Positions 47,711 to 57,892 are shown, counted from the stretch's first letter. The stretch: DNA of 64,000 nt from Legionella feeleii (GCF_001467625.1 NZ_LNYB01000018.1:1-64000); one strand, 5' to 3'. A program made the numbers and translations. The notes: generated from the letters alone by a model not told the origin.

Positions 47711-48451
47711 CTACATGTATTGACCACCATTAATGTCGAGATTTGCACCCGTAATAAACCCTGACTCTGGTGAAGCAAGGAAAGCAACAGCATGGGCAAC
47801 CTCTTGTGCCGTACCTAAACGCCCAACCGGAATGTTGGCAATAATCGATTTCAATACCTCTTCTCTGACGCCAGCTAGCATAGGTGTTTCAATGTAGCCA
47901 GGTGAAATGGTATTTGCGGTAATCCCTTTGGAAGCTACTTCCAAAGCTAAACTCTTGGTAAACCCAAAAAGAGCTGCTTTACTGGCTGCATAATTGCATT
48001 GACCAAACTGCCCTTTTCGGCCATTGATAGAAGAAATATTAATTATGCGGCCATAATTTTTTTCCAGCATGGAGGGTAAGACATTCCGTGTTACATTAAA
48101 TACGCTCGTCAAATTTGCATCAATGACTTGTTGCCATTGTTGGGGAGACATTTTTTTCAAGCTGGCATCGACTGTGATTCCAGCATTATTGACCAGAACA
48201 TCAATCTGACCATAGCGCTCTAAAATTAAAGCAGCCAGTTTTTCGCAATCATCAAATTTGGCAATATCAGCATAAAAAATATCGATATCATAGCCAGCCT
48301 CTTTCTGGGCAGATTGCCACTGTTTCGCTTCCTCATGCCTGCCATCTTTAAAATAGCAAGCGATTACTCGATAATCAGCAGCCAGGCGTTGGCAAATGGC
48401 TGAACCTATTCCGCCAGTGCCTCCAGTAACTACGGCCGTCCTTCGTTCCAT
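47711..48451 (-). CDS. phaB: acetoacetyl-CoA reductase (copy 1)
   Basis: Paralogue of the gene that follows it, 246 aa. VVTGGTGGIGSAI (cofactor), NNAGITVDASLKKM, INISSINGRKGQFGQ and YAASK (catalytic Ser, Tyr, Lys) are all present. AGGAG precedes the ATG. The two products share most motifs but diverge in the cofactor and C-terminal regions, so they may differ in chain-length or cofactor preference. It heads the phaB-phaB-phaR-phasin run. Confidence 0.92.
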   Translation of the reverse strand: MERRTAVVTGGTGGIGSAICQRLAADYRVIACYFKDGRHEEAKQWQSAQKEAGYDIDIFYADIAKFDDCEKLAALILERYGQIDVLVNNAGITVDASLKKMSPQQWQQVIDANLTSVFNVTRNVLPSMLEKNYGRIINISSINGRKGQFGQCNYAASKAALFGFTKSLALEVASKGITANTISPGYIETPMLAGVREEVLKSIIANIPVGRLGTAQEVAHAVAFLASPESGFITGANLDINGGQYM

Positions 48452-48638
48452 AAATAACTCCTTTCTATAATGTAGCTGGTAACTATTACTTCAAAGTAAA
48501 ACTATAGCAATGTCAATGCCAACACTGTGGAAGTACTCTAATTATTTAACATTCAATGGATGCTTAAATAAAGCAAAGCGGAAAGTCGACTAAAAATAAA
48601 TAATTTTTAAAATGAAGCGTTATTAGCGGGGAGAACAA

Positions 48639-48677
48639 GTTCGTCATCATCAATTTCACTCATTAACGATGACGAAC
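48639..48677 (-). other. 10-bp inverted repeat downstream of the desaturase
   Basis: GTTCGTCATC (48639-48648) and GATGACGAAC (48668-48677) in the 288-base gap between phaB copy 1 and the desaturase. It lacks a clear T run; a weak terminator for the desaturase gene is possible. Confidence 0.4.
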
Positions 48678-48739
48678 CTGATACAGGGTCATGACTTAAA
48701 AGATGAGCACCTATTGGTCTCAGTTTGATAAGCAATTGC

Positions 48740-49924
48740 CTAAACTTTTACTTGTTTTGGAACATAGCCTTTGATTTGTTGGGCGAATTGACGCAACACT
48801 TCCAGACCCGACTCTTCAGCCTGCTTACACCAATTTTGTAAGGCCTCCACTAACTCTTTTTGCGAAGTGGCTGTCTTCAACCAGATATTTTGCAATGATT
48901 GACGATAGCTATATACCACCTGCAGTTGTTCGTGGCTGGCTAGCAAGGCTTGCAAACGTGACTTTGCTCGTGGTGACAACAAGCTGTCTTGCAAGCGTAA
49001 CAAACGACCGGCGCGCTGGAAAAGGTGTTTCTCTCCCTTATTCTCACTAATGCGCTTCTCATCTTTAAGAATAGGGCGCATAACACGCTTGTAATAATGG
49101 GACATAATCTGGAAATGATTACTCACTACTGCTTTAACTGTGTCAAGATCAACTTGTAATTTACCAGCATCCATCGCCAATTTGGGCGGCAATTTTTTGA
49201 CTTTTGCCAAACCCAGGAAAGCTAAACAGCGGATATATAACCAACCGATATCAAACTCCCACCATTTCACCGAAAATTTGGCTGAAGAGGCAAAGGTATG
49301 ATGATTGTTATGTAACTCTTCCCCACCGATCCAAAAACCCCAGGGAATAAGATTCGTTGATGTATCGGCACATTCAAAATTTCTATAACCCCAGTGATGA
49401 CCTACGCCGTTTACCACACCGGCAGCATGAAGTGGAATCCACATCATTTGAATTGCCCAAATAGTAATACCGGGAAGACCAAACAGTACCAGGTCGAGAA
49501 TAAACATTAACATGATGCCTTTGGCAGAAAAACGCGAGTAAACATTGCGCTCCATCCAGTCATCTGGCGTACCATGTGAGTATTTGGCAACCATTTCTTT
49601 ATCTTTGGCCGCTGATTTATACAACTCGGCGCCCTGCCAGAATACCTTTTTCAAGCCCATAACTTTGGGACTGTGCGGATCGCCTTCAACATCAGTAGTA
49701 GCATGATGTTTGCGATGGATAGCGACCCATTCTGCGGTCACCATACCGGTCGTTAACCATAACCAAAAGCGGAAAAAATGACTAATAATCGGATGTAATG
49801 TCAACGCGCGATGGGTTTGGTGGCGATGCAAATAAATCGTAACGGCTGCGATTGTGATTTGAGTTAGCACAATGGTGGCTATTACATAACCCCAGAACGA
49901 CAAATTTAAAACACCGTAAATCAT
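48740..49924 (-). CDS. acyl-CoA/fatty acid delta-9 desaturase
   Basis: Di-iron membrane desaturase. Histidine boxes: HRHQTHRAL (about residues 33-41), HRKHHATTD (about 70-78) and HNNHH (about 206-210). Four hydrophobic segments match the fold. The C-terminal 150 residues form a soluble helical extension, longer than in animal enzymes but common in bacterial DesC/OLE1-like members of 390-400 aa. It introduces a double bond into saturated acyl chains, likely for membrane fluidity. Divergent from the small membrane gene before mutM. Confidence 0.93.
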   Translation of the reverse strand: MIYGVLNLSFWGYVIATIVLTQITIAAVTIYLHRHQTHRALTLHPIISHFFRFWLWLTTGMVTAEWVAIHRKHHATTDVEGDPHSPKVMGLKKVFWQGAELYKSAAKDKEMVAKYSHGTPDDWMERNVYSRFSAKGIMLMFILDLVLFGLPGITIWAIQMMWIPLHAAGVVNGVGHHWGYRNFECADTSTNLIPWGFWIGGEELHNNHHTFASSAKFSVKWWEFDIGWLYIRCLAFLGLAKVKKLPPKLAMDAGKLQVDLDTVKAVVSNHFQIMSHYYKRVMRPILKDEKRISENKGEKHLFQRAGRLLRLQDSLLSPRAKSRLQALLASHEQLQVVYSYRQSLQNIWLKTATSQKELVEALQNWCKQAEESGLEVLRQFAQQIKGYVPKQVKV

Positions 49925-50098
49925 CGGTTACTCCCCATAGGTAAATAATGTGCGCATTGAGACAACAATTTTTCAATGCACTTTCTATATAATACCACAA
50001 ATTGCACAATTCGCATTGCATCGTATCCACTTGTGGACGATAATTTTCACATAAGGGTATGAGATATGGCTCATTTCCTTCACAGTAGGACTATTTCA

Positions 50099-50332
50099 AT
50101 GAATGAAAAATTACAACGTCTTTTAGAAAATATCGTTCCCTTCCTCATGCTCGGGATAGCGATTGCATTAGTCATCGGGTTATTCATTATGTTTTCCTAT
50201 GTACTGATATGGGGCTTATTAATAGGTGGTATCCTTTGGGCAATATCTTTTGTGAAAAGCTATTTTTTCCCCAGTAGTAATACACCTGCAAAAACCGAAG
50301 GGCGCGTTATTGAACATAACGACAAAGACTAA
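50099..50332 (+). CDS. small membrane protein upstream of mutM
   Basis: Unrecognised protein of 77 aa (88 if started at 50066) with two hydrophobic segments (about residues 10-33 and 36-55), then a polar tail. I prefer ATG 50099 because AGGA stands eight bases before it. Its stop overlaps the mutM ATG (TAATG), so the two are translationally coupled. Function unknown. Confidence 0.7.
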   Translation: MNEKLQRLLENIVPFLMLGIAIALVIGLFIMFSYVLIWGLLIGGILWAISFVKSYFFPSSNTPAKTEGRVIEHNDKD

Positions 50333-51186
50333 TGCCTGAATTACCGGAAATAGAAACGACCAGGCGTGGTCTAAGCCCGTTTTTACTGAATCAGACTATT
50401 ATAGGCATTACGATAAGACAGCCACAACTGCGCTTGCCGGTCACCCCTGCATTAAATCAGCACTGCACCGGCCAGGTAGTGAAGGCCATTTACCGACGTG
50501 CCAAATATTTGTTGTTACAACTATCCGAAGGTTATTTGCTTATTCATTTGGGAATGTCCGGTCATTTACGTATTACGGAGAAAACATCTGTTGCAGCCAA
50601 ACATGATCACATCGATATGCTTCTGCAGAACGGGTTAATCCTTCGTTACAATGATCCTCGCCGCTTTGGATTGTGGCTTTATTTAAAGGAAAACCCTTAT
50701 CAGCACCGCCTTTTAGCTCATTTAGGCCCGGAACCCCTGGATGATTCGTTTACTGGCAGTTACCTAAGTCAAAGGGCCCGCCATAAAAAGCAAAGTATTA
50801 AATCCTTTATTATGAGTAATGACATCGTCGTTGGCGTAGGTAATATCTATGCCACTGAAAGCTTGTTTTTAGCGGGTATTCACCCGTTGATACCCGCAGG
50901 CTCTCTTAAATTGGCTCAGTACGACCGACTGGCTAGCCATATTAAGCAGGTCTTGGAACAAGCCATCAAGGCTGGAGGCACAACGCTGCGTGATTTTTAT
51001 GCCATCGATGGAAAACCTGGCTATTTTACCAATGATTTACAAGTGTATGGTCGCAAAAATCTCCCTTGTTTTCATTGTCAGACCTTGATTGATGCAACAG
51101 TAATAGGTGGAAGAAATTCTGCTTTTTGTCCTCGCTGCCAACCCCTGACTTCCCGCACGATGCAGATTGAAAAAGCGCTACCTTAA
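50332..51186 (+). CDS. mutM: formamidopyrimidine-DNA glycosylase (Fpg/MutM)
   Basis: Base excision repair of 8-oxoguanine. The start MPELPEIETTRRGL has the catalytic N-terminal Pro and Glu. The beta-hairpin Lys is in YRRAKYLLL (about residue 59). The H2TH region (VGVGNIYATESLF) and the zinc finger CFHCQTLIDATVIGGRNSAFCPRC (split across about 246-272) are complete. 284 aa, about ten longer than usual, the extra residues at the C-terminus. Confidence 0.98.
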   Translation: MPELPEIETTRRGLSPFLLNQTIIGITIRQPQLRLPVTPALNQHCTGQVVKAIYRRAKYLLLQLSEGYLLIHLGMSGHLRITEKTSVAAKHDHIDMLLQNGLILRYNDPRRFGLWLYLKENPYQHRLLAHLGPEPLDDSFTGSYLSQRARHKKQSIKSFIMSNDIVVGVGNIYATESLFLAGIHPLIPAGSLKLAQYDRLASHIKQVLEQAIKAGGTTLRDFYAIDGKPGYFTNDLQVYGRKNLPCFHCQTLIDATVIGGRNSAFCPRCQPLTSRTMQIEKALP

Positions 51187-51235
51187 TATAATGTGACTTT
51201 TAGCGCTTCGTGCCTAGGGGATGCATTTTGCATTG

Positions 51236-51961
51236 TCAGGACTGACGAGAAACGTCAAGTCCGACGCAAAATTGATTCTAGTGAGGGAGTTAGCCTAACT
51301 AACTGACTGATTTGAAATCAAATCTTAATAAAGAGATCGGATTTTGCGTAGAATAAGGACTTACGAAAAACTTCGAGGTCGCGGCAAAAGTTGATTTTAA
51401 TGAGGGAGTTTATCCTAACTAACTAACTGATTTAAAATCAAATTTTAACGAAGAGAGCGGATTTTGCGTAGAATAAGGACTTACGAAAAACGTCGAGGTC
51501 GAGGCAAAAGTTGATTTTAATGAGGGAGTTTAGCCTAACTAACTGACTGATTTAAAATTAAATTTTAACGGAGAGATCGGATTTTGCGTAGAATAAGGAC
51601 TTACGAAAAACGTCGAGGTCGAGGCAAAATTTGATTTTAATGAGGGAGTTTAGCCTAACTAACTGACTGATTTAAAATTAAATTTTAACGGAGAGAGCGG
51701 ATTTTGCGTAGAATAAGGACTTACGAAAAACTTCGAGGTCGAGGCAAAATTTGATTTTAATGAGGGAGTTTAGCCCAAACTAAATGACTGATTTAAAATT
51801 AAATTTTAACGGAGAGAGCGGATTTTGCGTAGAATAAGGACTTACGAAAAACTTCGAGGTCGAGGCAAAAGTTGATTTTAATGAGGGAGTTTAGCCCAAA
51901 CTAAATGACTGAATTAAAATCAACTTTTAACGAAGAGATCGGAGTTTTGCGTAAGTCCTGA
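51236..51961. repeat. tandem array of about six 120-bp palindromic MITE-like units
   Basis: Units start at about 51241 (diverged), 51361, 51481, 51601, 51721 and 51842, with periods of 120, 120, 120, 121 and about 120 bases. Each unit is itself an imperfect palindrome: AAGGACTTACG and CTTCG near the left end pair with CGAAG and TTTTGCGTA near the right end, and AAAAGTTGATTTTAAT pairs with ATTAAAATCAACTTTT in the last unit. The array is bounded by an 18-bp inverted repeat (TCAGGACTKACG-type, 51236-51253 and 51944-51961) with TTG on both outer sides. No frame of useful length crosses it. It fills the mutM-plsC gap. Confidence 0.85.
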
Positions 51962-52019
51962 TTGTGCAGTATTCAGCACATGCAGTATTATCAAGCCTCT
52001 CTAACGATAATGATTAACT

Positions 52020-52760
52020 ATGAAGATTAGTAAACTACGCACCCAGTGGATAATGTTTCTTTCCATACTCAGTACAGCCGATGCCTGTTTGCGTTCCATT
52101 CTTAAACGCATATCTGGCAAGCAAAGTCGCGCATGGTCTGATGCAGTGATTCACCGATGGGTAAACCGCCTGCTCAATTTAGTTGGTGTAACCTGTAAAG
52201 TGGTTAATCCTTATCAAGTCGAACCTCAGGCAGGGAAAGCAACCATTATTATGTGTAATCACAGCAGCCTTTATGATATCCCCATCAGTTTTCAAGCCTT
52301 TCCGCATCATTCAATCCGCATGTTAGCTAAAAAGGAATTATCAAAGATTCCTATTATGGGGAAAGGAATGGCAGCAGCAGAATTTCCTTTTGTTGATCGT
52401 AAAAATAGACACCAGGCGATAAAGGATTTGGCTGAAGTACGTAAATTGCTGGAAAGTGGAATTGTTATGTGGATAGCACCGGAAGGCACTCGTTCAAAAG
52501 ATGGTAAATTAGCGCCTTTTAAAAAAGGGGCATTTATTACTGCTATTGAAACGAAGGCAACCATTATTCCGATTGGTATTCGGGGCGCTTATGACATTTT
52601 ACCTGCACGCACAACTCAATTTAATCTTAATCAAATTGCTGAAATTCATGTTGGCAAGCCAATTGATGCTTCGCAATATACCATTAAGGATAAAGATGAA
52701 CTGGTGCACGAGGTCTATCAGTCTATTAAGGCGCTGGTAGGAGAAACAGCGCCCGAATAA
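52020..52760 (+). CDS. plsC: 1-acyl-sn-glycerol-3-phosphate acyltransferase (PlsC-like)
   Basis: Acylates lysophosphatidic acid in phospholipid synthesis. NHSSLYDIP (about residue 79-87, the HX4D box), FPFVDRKNRHQA (about 122) and APEGTRSKDG (about 154) are the conserved blocks. One N-terminal hydrophobic stretch anchors it. 246 aa is typical. No promoter was assigned because the upstream DNA is the MITE array. It converges with ggt, whose stop is two bases away. Confidence 0.92.
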   Translation: MKISKLRTQWIMFLSILSTADACLRSILKRISGKQSRAWSDAVIHRWVNRLLNLVGVTCKVVNPYQVEPQAGKATIIMCNHSSLYDIPISFQAFPHHSIRMLAKKELSKIPIMGKGMAAAEFPFVDRKNRHQAIKDLAEVRKLLESGIVMWIAPEGTRSKDGKLAPFKKGAFITAIETKATIIPIGIRGAYDILPARTTQFNLNQIAEIHVGKPIDASQYTIKDKDELVHEVYQSIKALVGETAPE

Positions 52761-52761
52761 T

Positions 52762-54480
52762 TTAGTGGGTAACACCATAGCCATCCTGGTTTACTCCAAT
52801 GGTGGCTGACAAGCCGATGTGCCTTGGATCTGACGTTGCCGTGATGAAATTCTTTTCTTTATCCCAGGTAATTGCCTGCATATCCCCATAATATTGATTC
52901 AAAGCCATTAGTTTATAACCCATCGCTTTTAATTCAGCCTGCAAAGCCGGAGAAAATGTTTCCGGTTCAAACTGCAGCCAATCGGGTAAGTATTGGTGAT
53001 GGAAACGCATTGCCGAAACCATAGAGATTGCTCCAGAGTAATCATAAAAACCCAGTGCGGCAAGAAATACCATTGTCGGGATGCGGCTCCCACCCGGCGT
53101 ACCCACAATCGCGATTCGGCCGGGCATTTCAAGAAAACTTGGCGTCATACTTGATAAAGGTCTCTTGCCAGGGGCAATACTATTTTTTTCAGTACCAACA
53201 ATACCAAATACATTTCTCTCACCAGGTTTACTCGAGAAATCATCCATTTCATCATTTAGTAATACGCCTGTTCCTTCAGCAACAACACTGGAGCCAAAAA
53301 TAAAATTCACTGTCATGGTTGCTGACACCCGATTTCCTTCGTTATCGATGATAGAAACATGTGTTGTATTCCCACTGCCATCTTTGCTGGCATGGCCTTG
53401 TAAAACATCACTTTGTAACGCTTTGTTTGGAGGAATCAGGGAGCGAAGCTGCTTTGCATTATCCGCTGACAGTAATTTGTCCAGCGGGATTTGTTCAAAA
53501 TCGGGATCCGCCAGGAACCTCGTACGTTGCCAAAAAGCGAGCCGCATCGCTTCAGTCAAATAATGAATCCATTGGCTTTTACTAAACGTTGATAAAGGAT
53601 ACGCAGACACTATATTTAACATGGTTAATAAAGTCACTCCACCTGCAGATGGAGGTGGTGCAGTAATAATTAGCATGTTATGGTAAGCACCTTGTAAAGG
53701 TTCACGCACTTTGATTTGGTATGCAGCCAAATCTTTCAGTGACCAAATACCACCTGCTGCATTCACTCCCTTTACTAAACGCTCTGCCACCTCACCACGA
53801 TAAAATCCATCGTGTCCCTTCTCGGCAAGTAATCTTAGCGTTTTTGCCAGATCAGGTTGTTTAAGACGTTCTCCAATTTGATAAGGTTTTCCATCATGCA
53901 AAAAAACTGCTGCTGTAGCAGGGAAACGCTGCAACATTTGTAGCCGGTCATCCATTACTGAAAAGTAATTAAATTGATGATCAACAATAAAACCTTCCTC
54001 AGCAAGACGAATGGCAGGCGCTAATGATTTGGCTAAGGGCAAACGGCCATAATGCTCGGCAATATAAACCAATGCTGCCGGCTCACCAGGAATAGCAGCA
54101 GCCAGCCCCCCATTTAACGATAATCCGGGTACAGGATTACCATCGGTTCCCAAAAACATCGTTTTTGAAGCGGCCAGAGGCGCTGTCTCACGGCCATCAA
54201 TAAAAATATTTTTCTTTTCTTTCGCTTGATGCAGCAACCAAAATCCACCACCACCCAGACCGGAATGGTAGGGCTCAACAACGGCAAGTACAGCAGCAAC
54301 AGCTACTGCTGCGTCGAAGGCATTACCTCCAGCAGCAAGAATGTCCAAACCCGCATTCGTTGCCAGGGGATGCGCGGAAGCCACTGCATAGCCGGAAGGC
54401 TTTTCCGCATACTCTTTCGCACTGACGGGATTAAGAATTAAAAATAGGATAACCGTCAATAAGAACTTTGTTCCTCTCAT
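52762..54480 (-). CDS. ggt: gamma-glutamyltransferase
   Basis: Periplasmic Ntn-hydrolase acting on glutathione. Signal peptide about residues 1-21 (ending VSA). The proenzyme self-cleaves before the Thr of GNTTHVSI (about residue 373), which becomes the nucleophile. The substrate Gly-Gly loop ([11 protein letters not shown]) is at about 473. 572 aa matches the family. It overlaps the coaD start/stop by four bases (ATGA), a coupling without obvious metabolic link. Confidence 0.97.
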   Translation of the reverse strand: MRGTKFLLTVILFLILNPVSAKEYAEKPSGYAVASAHPLATNAGLDILAAGGNAFDAAVAVAAVLAVVEPYHSGLGGGGFWLLHQAKEKKNIFIDGRETAPLAASKTMFLGTDGNPVPGLSLNGGLAAAIPGEPAALVYIAEHYGRLPLAKSLAPAIRLAEEGFIVDHQFNYFSVMDDRLQMLQRFPATAAVFLHDGKPYQIGERLKQPDLAKTLRLLAEKGHDGFYRGEVAERLVKGVNAAGGIWSLKDLAAYQIKVREPLQGAYHNMLIITAPPPSAGGVTLLTMLNIVSAYPLSTFSKSQWIHYLTEAMRLAFWQRTRFLADPDFEQIPLDKLLSADNAKQLRSLIPPNKALQSDVLQGHASKDGSGNTTHVSIIDNEGNRVSATMTVNFIFGSSVVAEGTGVLLNDEMDDFSSKPGERNVFGIVGTEKNSIAPGKRPLSSMTPSFLEMPGRIAIVGTPGGSRIPTMVFLAALGFYDYSGAISMVSAMRFHHQYLPDWLQFEPETFSPALQAELKAMGYKLMALNQYYGDMQAITWDKEKNFITATSDPRHIGLSATIGVNQDGYGVTH

Positions 54481-54965
54481 AGCCCTTGTTTCTTCCTGTC
54501 CTGTAAGGCGCCAACAACAGCTGCTGGCACAAATTGTGATACATCGCCGTCAAGTTGGGCAATTTCCCGCACCAAAGTTGATGAAATAAACAACAGATGT
54601 TCAGAAGGTGTTAAAAACAGCGTTTCAATGTCTTGACATAATTTACGATTCATACCTGCCAGTTGAAACTCATATTCAAAATCGTTTACTGCACGCAAAC
54701 CACGCAAAATAATGCCTGCTTTTTGTTCACGCGCAAAATCTATTAATAAGTTATCAAAGCCAATCACCGAGACGCCCGGCAAATGCCCTACAGCCGTTTT
54801 TATTAACTCAATACGAGTCTGTAATGTTAGATAAGGACGTTTAGCTTGATTACTGGCGACAGCAACAACTATTTCAGGAAATAACTGGGATGCGCGCGCG
54901 ATAATGTCAACGTGACCATTCGTTATCGGATCAAAAGTACCAGGATAAATCGCTTTATTTTTCAT
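54477..54965 (-). CDS. coaD: phosphopantetheine adenylyltransferase
   Basis: Fourth step of CoA synthesis. [16 protein letters not shown] (about residues 7-22) with the HxGH-like T/HxGH motif, and the C-terminal [22 protein letters not shown] (split) are diagnostic. 162 aa. Co-transcribed with ggt (four-base overlap). Confidence 0.98.
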   Translation of the reverse strand: MKNKAIYPGTFDPITNGHVDIIARASQLFPEIVVAVASNQAKRPYLTLQTRIELIKTAVGHLPGVSVIGFDNLLIDFAREQKAGIILRGLRAVNDFEYEFQLAGMNRKLCQDIETLFLTPSEHLLFISSTLVREIAQLDGDVSQFVPAAVVGALQDRKKQGL

Positions 54966-55122
54966 AATGCCACATCACAATTGCAAGTTTAAGCAGTCTA
55001 GCGTATTGTGGATAGAAAAACTATTGGCAACCATCAAGGACTCGTTAACTCACCCCATCGCAACCCAGCGTTTACCTGATGTGAGTTAGCAACCTCTTTA
55101 CAATATGGATTGGAGAAATGTA

Positions 55123-55842
55123 ATGATTCCTAGTAAACATCTTTTTCTAGCCGCTGTTGTTTTGTTGACTGCCTGTGCGCCCCACCCCACGATTGAAACA
55201 AATCCTAATGTTGACTCCACCTCCTCAACAACAAAAAGCGGGACTCAGTCTGCAGCAGGAACTTCAACAGCAACTGGTAAAACGACTGTTGCAGGCGCTA
55301 ACACGGGAACTACCGATAAAGCTAATCGTACTGCTGATACTACATCACGAGTTGCCGGCACCTCTCCCACCGCTGTTTCTTCCTGGGAAATTTCCGGTGC
55401 AATGGCAGCACGAAATAAGAGCAAAGGCTGGAGTGCCTCTCTTAACTGGGTACAAAGCGGTCCTGGCCAATACCAGATTCGCTTATCCGGACCTCTTGGC
55501 AGCGGCACCGTTCTTGTCAATAAAAAAGGGGGGGTAGTTACTTTGCGTGACGGCCCAAAAACAGCGTCCTCATCCAATGCTGATGAACTGCTAAAGCAAC
55601 AAACCGGGGTTCGCCTACCCGTTAATAATCTCTATTACTGGGTAAGAGGTTTACCTGCACCTGGCGCTGTCCAATCAGCCAAAAAGGATCAAGCTAACCG
55701 TTTAACCCTTCTACGACAATCTGGCTACACCATTGAATACCCTCAATACACGACGGTTGGTAAATATGTACTACCAAGCCAGATAAGGTTACAAGGCAAT
55801 GGTGTCTTCATTAAAGTGGTTATTAGACGTTGGCGGGTCTAG
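55123..55842 (+). CDS. lolB: outer membrane lipoprotein LolB, with low-complexity linker
   Basis: Receives lipoproteins from LolA and inserts them in the outer membrane. ATG at 55123 follows GGAG; LLTAC (about residues 15-19) is the lipobox with the modified Cys. Then comes an unusual stretch of about 65 residues made mostly of Thr, Ser, Ala and Gly (residues about 25-88). The LolB fold starts at WEISGAMAARNKSKGW and ends QIRLQGNGVFIKVVIRRW. 239 aa against about 200 in E. coli, the difference being the linker. ispE, the usual next gene, is missing. Confidence 0.9.
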   Translation: MIPSKHLFLAAVVLLTACAPHPTIETNPNVDSTSSTTKSGTQSAAGTSTATGKTTVAGANTGTTDKANRTADTTSRVAGTSPTAVSSWEISGAMAARNKSKGWSASLNWVQSGPGQYQIRLSGPLGSGTVLVNKKGGVVTLRDGPKTASSSNADELLKQQTGVRLPVNNLYYWVRGLPAPGAVQSAKKDQANRLTLLRQSGYTIEYPQYTTVGKYVLPSQIRLQGNGVFIKVVIRRWRV

Positions 55843-56029
55843 GAATAGGGTATCGGGGAACCATTTGCACTCTGCAAGTCGTTCCCTCTCCCTTGCGTAG
55901 TGAACCCTAGAGAATAATTTTTTCTTTTCAACGTTGACAAGCTTTTAAATTCTCTGCAAAATACGCAGCACATTGCAGCAATGCACACAATGATTATTCA
56001 CGGATGAAATAATAGAATCTACAACTTAT

Positions 56030-56104
56030 TGGGGTGTCGCCAAGCGGTAAGGCACAGGGTTTTGATCCCTGCATACCTAGGTTCGAATCCTAGCACCCCA
56101 GCCA
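56030..56104 (+). tRNA. tRNA-Gln (anticodon TTG)
   Basis: A full cloverleaf: acceptor TGGGGTG/CACCCCA, anticodon stem CAGGG/CCCTG with loop TTTTGAT (anticodon TTG), T-arm CTAGG TTCGAAT CCTAG, encoded CCA. It lies between lolB and prs, in the slot ispE holds in enterobacteria. Confidence 0.97.
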
Positions 56105-56255
56105 CAATCTTGTTGATTCAAGTAAACAGACGGCAGAAGATAACCGGGAAGGATGCGTTCACCGGATCGCTCAAATAATAACTATATCTTTCTGGCTGTC
56201 TTCTGCTATGTGTTTAAGTCACCTGATTAAAACTCGAATCTAAGGTTTTTTGCAC

Positions 56256-57203
56256 ATGTCGACAATGATGATCTTTACCGGCAATGCTAATCCAGAGCTG
56301 GCACTTAAAATAGCTTCTCACCTGCAAATTCCTATTGGTCAGGCTACAGTAGGTACTTTCAGCGATGGCGAGACTATGGTTGAAATACTCGAAAACGTAC
56401 GTGGTAGGGACGTCTTTGTTGTCCAATCCACTTGTGCACCAGCTAATGACAATTTAATGGAATTATTAAGTATGGCAGATGCCATGCGCCGTTCATCAGC
56501 AGGACGAATTACCGCTGTCGTGCCTTATTTTGGTTACGCCCGCCAAGACCGGCGAGTGCGTTCCGCAAGAGTACCTATTACTGCAAAAGTAGTTGCTGAT
56601 ATGATGGCTTCTGTGGGCATTTGTCGCGTTCTTACCGTCGATTTACACGCTGATCAGATTCAAGGTTTTTTCTACATGCCTGTAGATAACGTGTATTCCA
56701 CTCCTGTTCTGCTGGAAGATATCAGAGAGAAAAATCTAACTGATCTGATGGTTGTCTCCCCTGATGTAGGTGGAGTAGTGCGTGCCAGGGCAATGGCCAA
56801 ACTTCTTAATGACACTGAATTATCTATTATTGATAAACGACGTAGTGGACCCAATAAGTCTGAAGTCATGCACATTATCGGTGAACCAGCTGGTAGACAC
56901 TGCCTCATTGTTGATGACATTGTTGATACTGCAGGTACCTTATGTTCTGCGGCGCATCAACTTAAGCAAAATGGTGCTATTAGCGTGCGGGCTTACGTTA
57001 CTCATCCAGTGCTGTCTGGTCCTGCTGTCAATAATATAGTTAACTCTTCTTTAGATGAAATTGTTGTTACTGACACGATTCCCCTGTCAGAAGCAGCCAA
57101 GCAATGTAAGAAGATCCGAGTTGTCAGTTTGGCAGATATGTTAGCGCAAGCGATAAAGCGTGTTAATGTTGAGGAATCTGTAAGCTCAATGTTTGCCGAG
57201 TAA
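56256..57203 (+). CDS. prs: ribose-phosphate pyrophosphokinase
   Basis: Makes PRPP from ribose-5-phosphate and ATP. Start at 56256 ([20 protein letters not shown]); other Mets at 56265/56268 are possible. [11 protein letters not shown] (about residue 95), the PRPP binding site [11 protein letters not shown] (about 129) and [11 protein letters not shown] (about 217, PRPP loop) are intact. 315 aa. Confidence 0.98.
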   Translation: MSTMMIFTGNANPELALKIASHLQIPIGQATVGTFSDGETMVEILENVRGRDVFVVQSTCAPANDNLMELLSMADAMRRSSAGRITAVVPYFGYARQDRRVRSARVPITAKVVADMMASVGICRVLTVDLHADQIQGFFYMPVDNVYSTPVLLEDIREKNLTDLMVVSPDVGGVVRARAMAKLLNDTELSIIDKRRSGPNKSEVMHIIGEPAGRHCLIVDDIVDTAGTLCSAAHQLKQNGAISVRAYVTHPVLSGPAVNNIVNSSLDEIVVTDTIPLSEAAKQCKKIRVVSLADMLAQAIKRVNVEESVSSMFAE

Positions 57204-57404
57204 GCAGACAAAAATCTCTGGACAGTTTGATCTCTATGCCTTGGTGGAGCAGTTTTGCAAAACCAGGGCTGTCTGATGCAGCTCTTTCGTTGTTCTGTAA
57301 ATAGTATTTACTCTTTCTTATCCCCTGCCAAATGTGGCTTGAAAGCCTTTGTCACTAAGCGCCCCGGGATCCGGAAACAATAATGGATTTAACGCCCAAA
57401 AATG

Positions 57405-57432
57405 AAAAAGGGGAAATAAGTTCCCCTTTTTT
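57405..57432. terminator. bidirectional terminator between prs and fis
   Basis: AAAAAGGGGAA (57405-57415), loop ATAAG, TTCCCCTTTTTT (57421-57432). It serves fis directly (31 bases past its stop) and can end prs transcripts. Confidence 0.9.
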
Positions 57433-57462
57433 GATTTAATGATTAACGCAGAAAGCAGGCGC

Positions 57463-57744
57463 TTAATCTCGTGTACCTACGTACTTGTCATCAAAGTAAC
57501 GACGCAGCTTAGTTCTTAATGTACCTCTACTAATTCCAAGCATAATGGCAGCACGTGACTGGTTATATTTGCAATGCTCCATCACAGCACGAAATAGCGG
57601 TGTCTCAATTTCTTCAAGAACAAATTGGTACAGATCAACAGGATCAGTTCCCTTCAGCTCGGTGAAATATTTCTGCACTGATTGAGTAACACTCGCAGCC
57701 AACGACGAAGTAGTATCTCCGGCCTCATTACCGATTGTTGTCAT
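57463..57744 (-). CDS. fis: DNA-binding protein Fis
   Basis: Nucleoid protein and regulator, 93 aa. The C-terminal HTH NQSRAAIMLGISRGTLRTKLRRY (split, about residues 62-84) is the Fis signature; the N-terminal beta-hairpin arm region is present. Legionella encodes several Fis paralogues that help control virulence-phase genes; which one this is cannot be read. The normal dusB neighbour is absent. Confidence 0.93.
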   Translation of the reverse strand: MTTIGNEAGDTTSSLAASVTQSVQKYFTELKGTDPVDLYQFVLEEIETPLFRAVMEHCKYNQSRAAIMLGISRGTLRTKLRRYFDDKYVGTRD

Positions 57745-57892
57745 TCTTATTAACTCCTCCTTTTAAAAGCAGCATCTTACCCAATTGAGCAATTCCTGAC
57801 AAGTCTAGACCTAGCAAATTTGACTTAAAAATCAGGAATCACTGAATGGGCTTAAAATATCTAAGCCCACTCAAATTAGCCAATTTTGCCTA

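Noticed and set aside
51187-51961. CRISPR array as explanation for the 120-bp repeats
   Set aside because: The whole 120-bp period repeats, with no unique spacers, and no cas genes are near.
52000-52016. Fur-box-like GATAATGATTA before plsC
   Set aside because: Only about half of the 19-bp consensus matches, and plsC is not an iron gene.
57204-57404. Possible small RNA between prs and fis (short palindromes such as GTTTTGCAAAAC)
   Set aside because: The palindromes are short and there is no coherent fold or promoter pair.
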